NCBI GenBank assembly: GCA_016283985.1
Contig: JAEENZ010000168.1
Span: 1 to 6,319 of the forward strand
Reading direction: 5' to 3'
Length of the DNA stretch: 6,319 bases
Source of the DNA: Bacteroidales bacterium
GTDB lineage: Bacteria; Bacteroidota; Bacteroidia; Bacteroidales; UBA932
In this document: positions 5,661 to 6,319 of the stretch, piece after piece
Layout of the letters: each line of letters starts with the position of its first letter
Position numbering within the stretch: position 1 is the first letter of the stretch
Notes under the pieces: generated by a model
Seen by the model: only the letters and a program-made list of their open reading frames with translations
Database searches by the model: none
What the model was told of the DNA's origin: nothing
Program-made: the position numbers and the translations under genes

Positions 5661-6319
5661 TCTTCAATAATTCTATACATTCCTTCAGGGGCTCCGTCCA
5701 GTGAGGAATAGTGACCCCGAAAGTGGCTTTTACGAGGCTCTTGTCCAGCACGGAATAGTGCGGGCGCTTCGCCTTGGTGGGATAGTCAGAAGTGCGGCAG
5801 GGCGTCACTTTACACTGATGCCCGGCCAGCGAGCATATCTCGCTTGCGAAATCGTACCAGCTGCACACGCCCTCGTCCGTGAAGTTGTAAGTGCCTGTCT
5901 TGCCGAGCATGCCGCCATCGATTATGTTCACGATGAAGCGGGCCAGGTCCGGGCCGTAAGTAGGCGTGCCGGTCTGGTCGTTCACCACCTTGACGGTAGG
6001 ATGGTTTGCCGTGAGGGTGAACATGGTCTTGGCGAAGTTGCGGCCGTATTTCGAATACAGCCAGGCGGTGCGGATGATTATGTGCTTGCAGGCGGATGCC
6101 TTCACGGACCTCTCTCCAGCCAGCTTCGTGGCCCCGTAGACGCCAAGAGGCGAAGGGTCCGCATCTTCCGGAATAGGAGTGGCGGTGTTGCCGCCGAAGA
6201 TGTAGTCGGTGGAGATATGTATCAGCACGGCCCCGCGGCGCTTGGCCGTGGATGCCAGGTTGGCTGCCGCAACATGGTTCAGCTGATTGGCGAAATCGGG
6301 CTCGTCTTCGGCCTTGTCC
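5650..6319 (-). CDS. rmlD: dTDP-4-dehydrorhamnose reductase, 5' end outside window
   Basis: RmlD (RfbD) reduces dTDP-4-keto-L-rhamnose to dTDP-L-rhamnose with NAD(P)H. The frame is open to the right edge: beyond the GTG at 6226-6228, which is an internal valine, 30 more codons begin DKAEDEPDFANQLN, a segment typical of RmlD. About 222 residues are visible, so roughly 60-70 N-terminal residues with the GxxGxxG nucleotide loop are missing. Seen are HISTDYIFGG (with the catalytic Thr), PLGVYGATKLAGE (the YxxxK pair of short-chain dehydrogenases), RTAWLYSKYGRNFAKTM and the C-terminal WTEPLKECIELL helix. It is the most upstream gene visible of the operon. The operon promoter, and any rmlA/rmlB, would lie outside the window. 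Confidence 0.94.
   Translation of the reverse strand, partial: DKAEDEPDFANQLNHVAAANLASTAKRRGAVLIHISTDYIFGGNTATPIPEDADPSPLGVYGATKLAGERSVKASACKHIIIRTAWLYSKYGRNFAKTMFTLTANHPTVKVVNDQTGTPTYGPDLARFIVNIIDGGMLGKTGTYNFTDEGVCSWYDFASEICSLAGHQCKVTPCRTSDYPTKAKRPHYSVLDKSLVKATFGVTIPHWTEPLKECIELLKNEN

Overview
The window looks like chromosomal DNA of a moderately GC-rich member of the Bacteroidales. The evidence is a DUF4837-like protein fragment, a Bacteroidetes-type sigma-ABfr promoter (TAnnTTTG with an upstream TTG), an A-rich leader without Shine-Dalgarno before rpsT, and a DAHP synthase with a C-terminal chorismate mutase, an arrangement characterised in Prevotella and Porphyromonas. I cannot place it to genus. 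No phage, transposase, CRISPR or toxin genes are visible.

Left part, plus strand (1-961): the 3' end of a DUF4837-like gene, a clear promoter, tRNA-Glu(TTC), rpsT (ribosomal protein S20), a hairpin with a T-run, tRNA-Pro(CGG) starting directly after that T-run, and a strong hairpin terminator. This is a translation-related cluster of housekeeping genes.

Middle (962-1173): about 210 bp of non-coding DNA between converging transcription units. It is unusually structured: GC-rich hairpins, an inverted pair of a 35-nt palindromic unit, and a mirror copy of the tRNA-Pro 3' end that lengthens the terminator hairpin to 25 positions per arm.

Right part, minus strand (1174 to the right edge): six tightly packed genes, transcribed right to left in the order rmlD (5' end outside the window), rmlC, pheA, a class I/II aminotransferase, tyrA and aroF (DAHP synthase fused to chorismate mutase). 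Every junction is an overlap (11, 1, 4, 4 and 1 nt), so they very probably form one operon with translational coupling. AroF makes DAHP at the entry to the shikimate pathway, and its mutase domain turns chorismate into prephenate. PheA and TyrA turn prephenate into phenylpyruvate and 4-hydroxyphenylpyruvate, and the aminotransferase would complete phenylalanine and tyrosine. RmlC and RmlD carry out the last two steps of dTDP-L-rhamnose synthesis, so a sugar-nucleotide module is joined to an aromatic amino acid module.

I do not see a new biological system among the genes. The observations most worth following are in the intergenic region and around tRNA-Pro.
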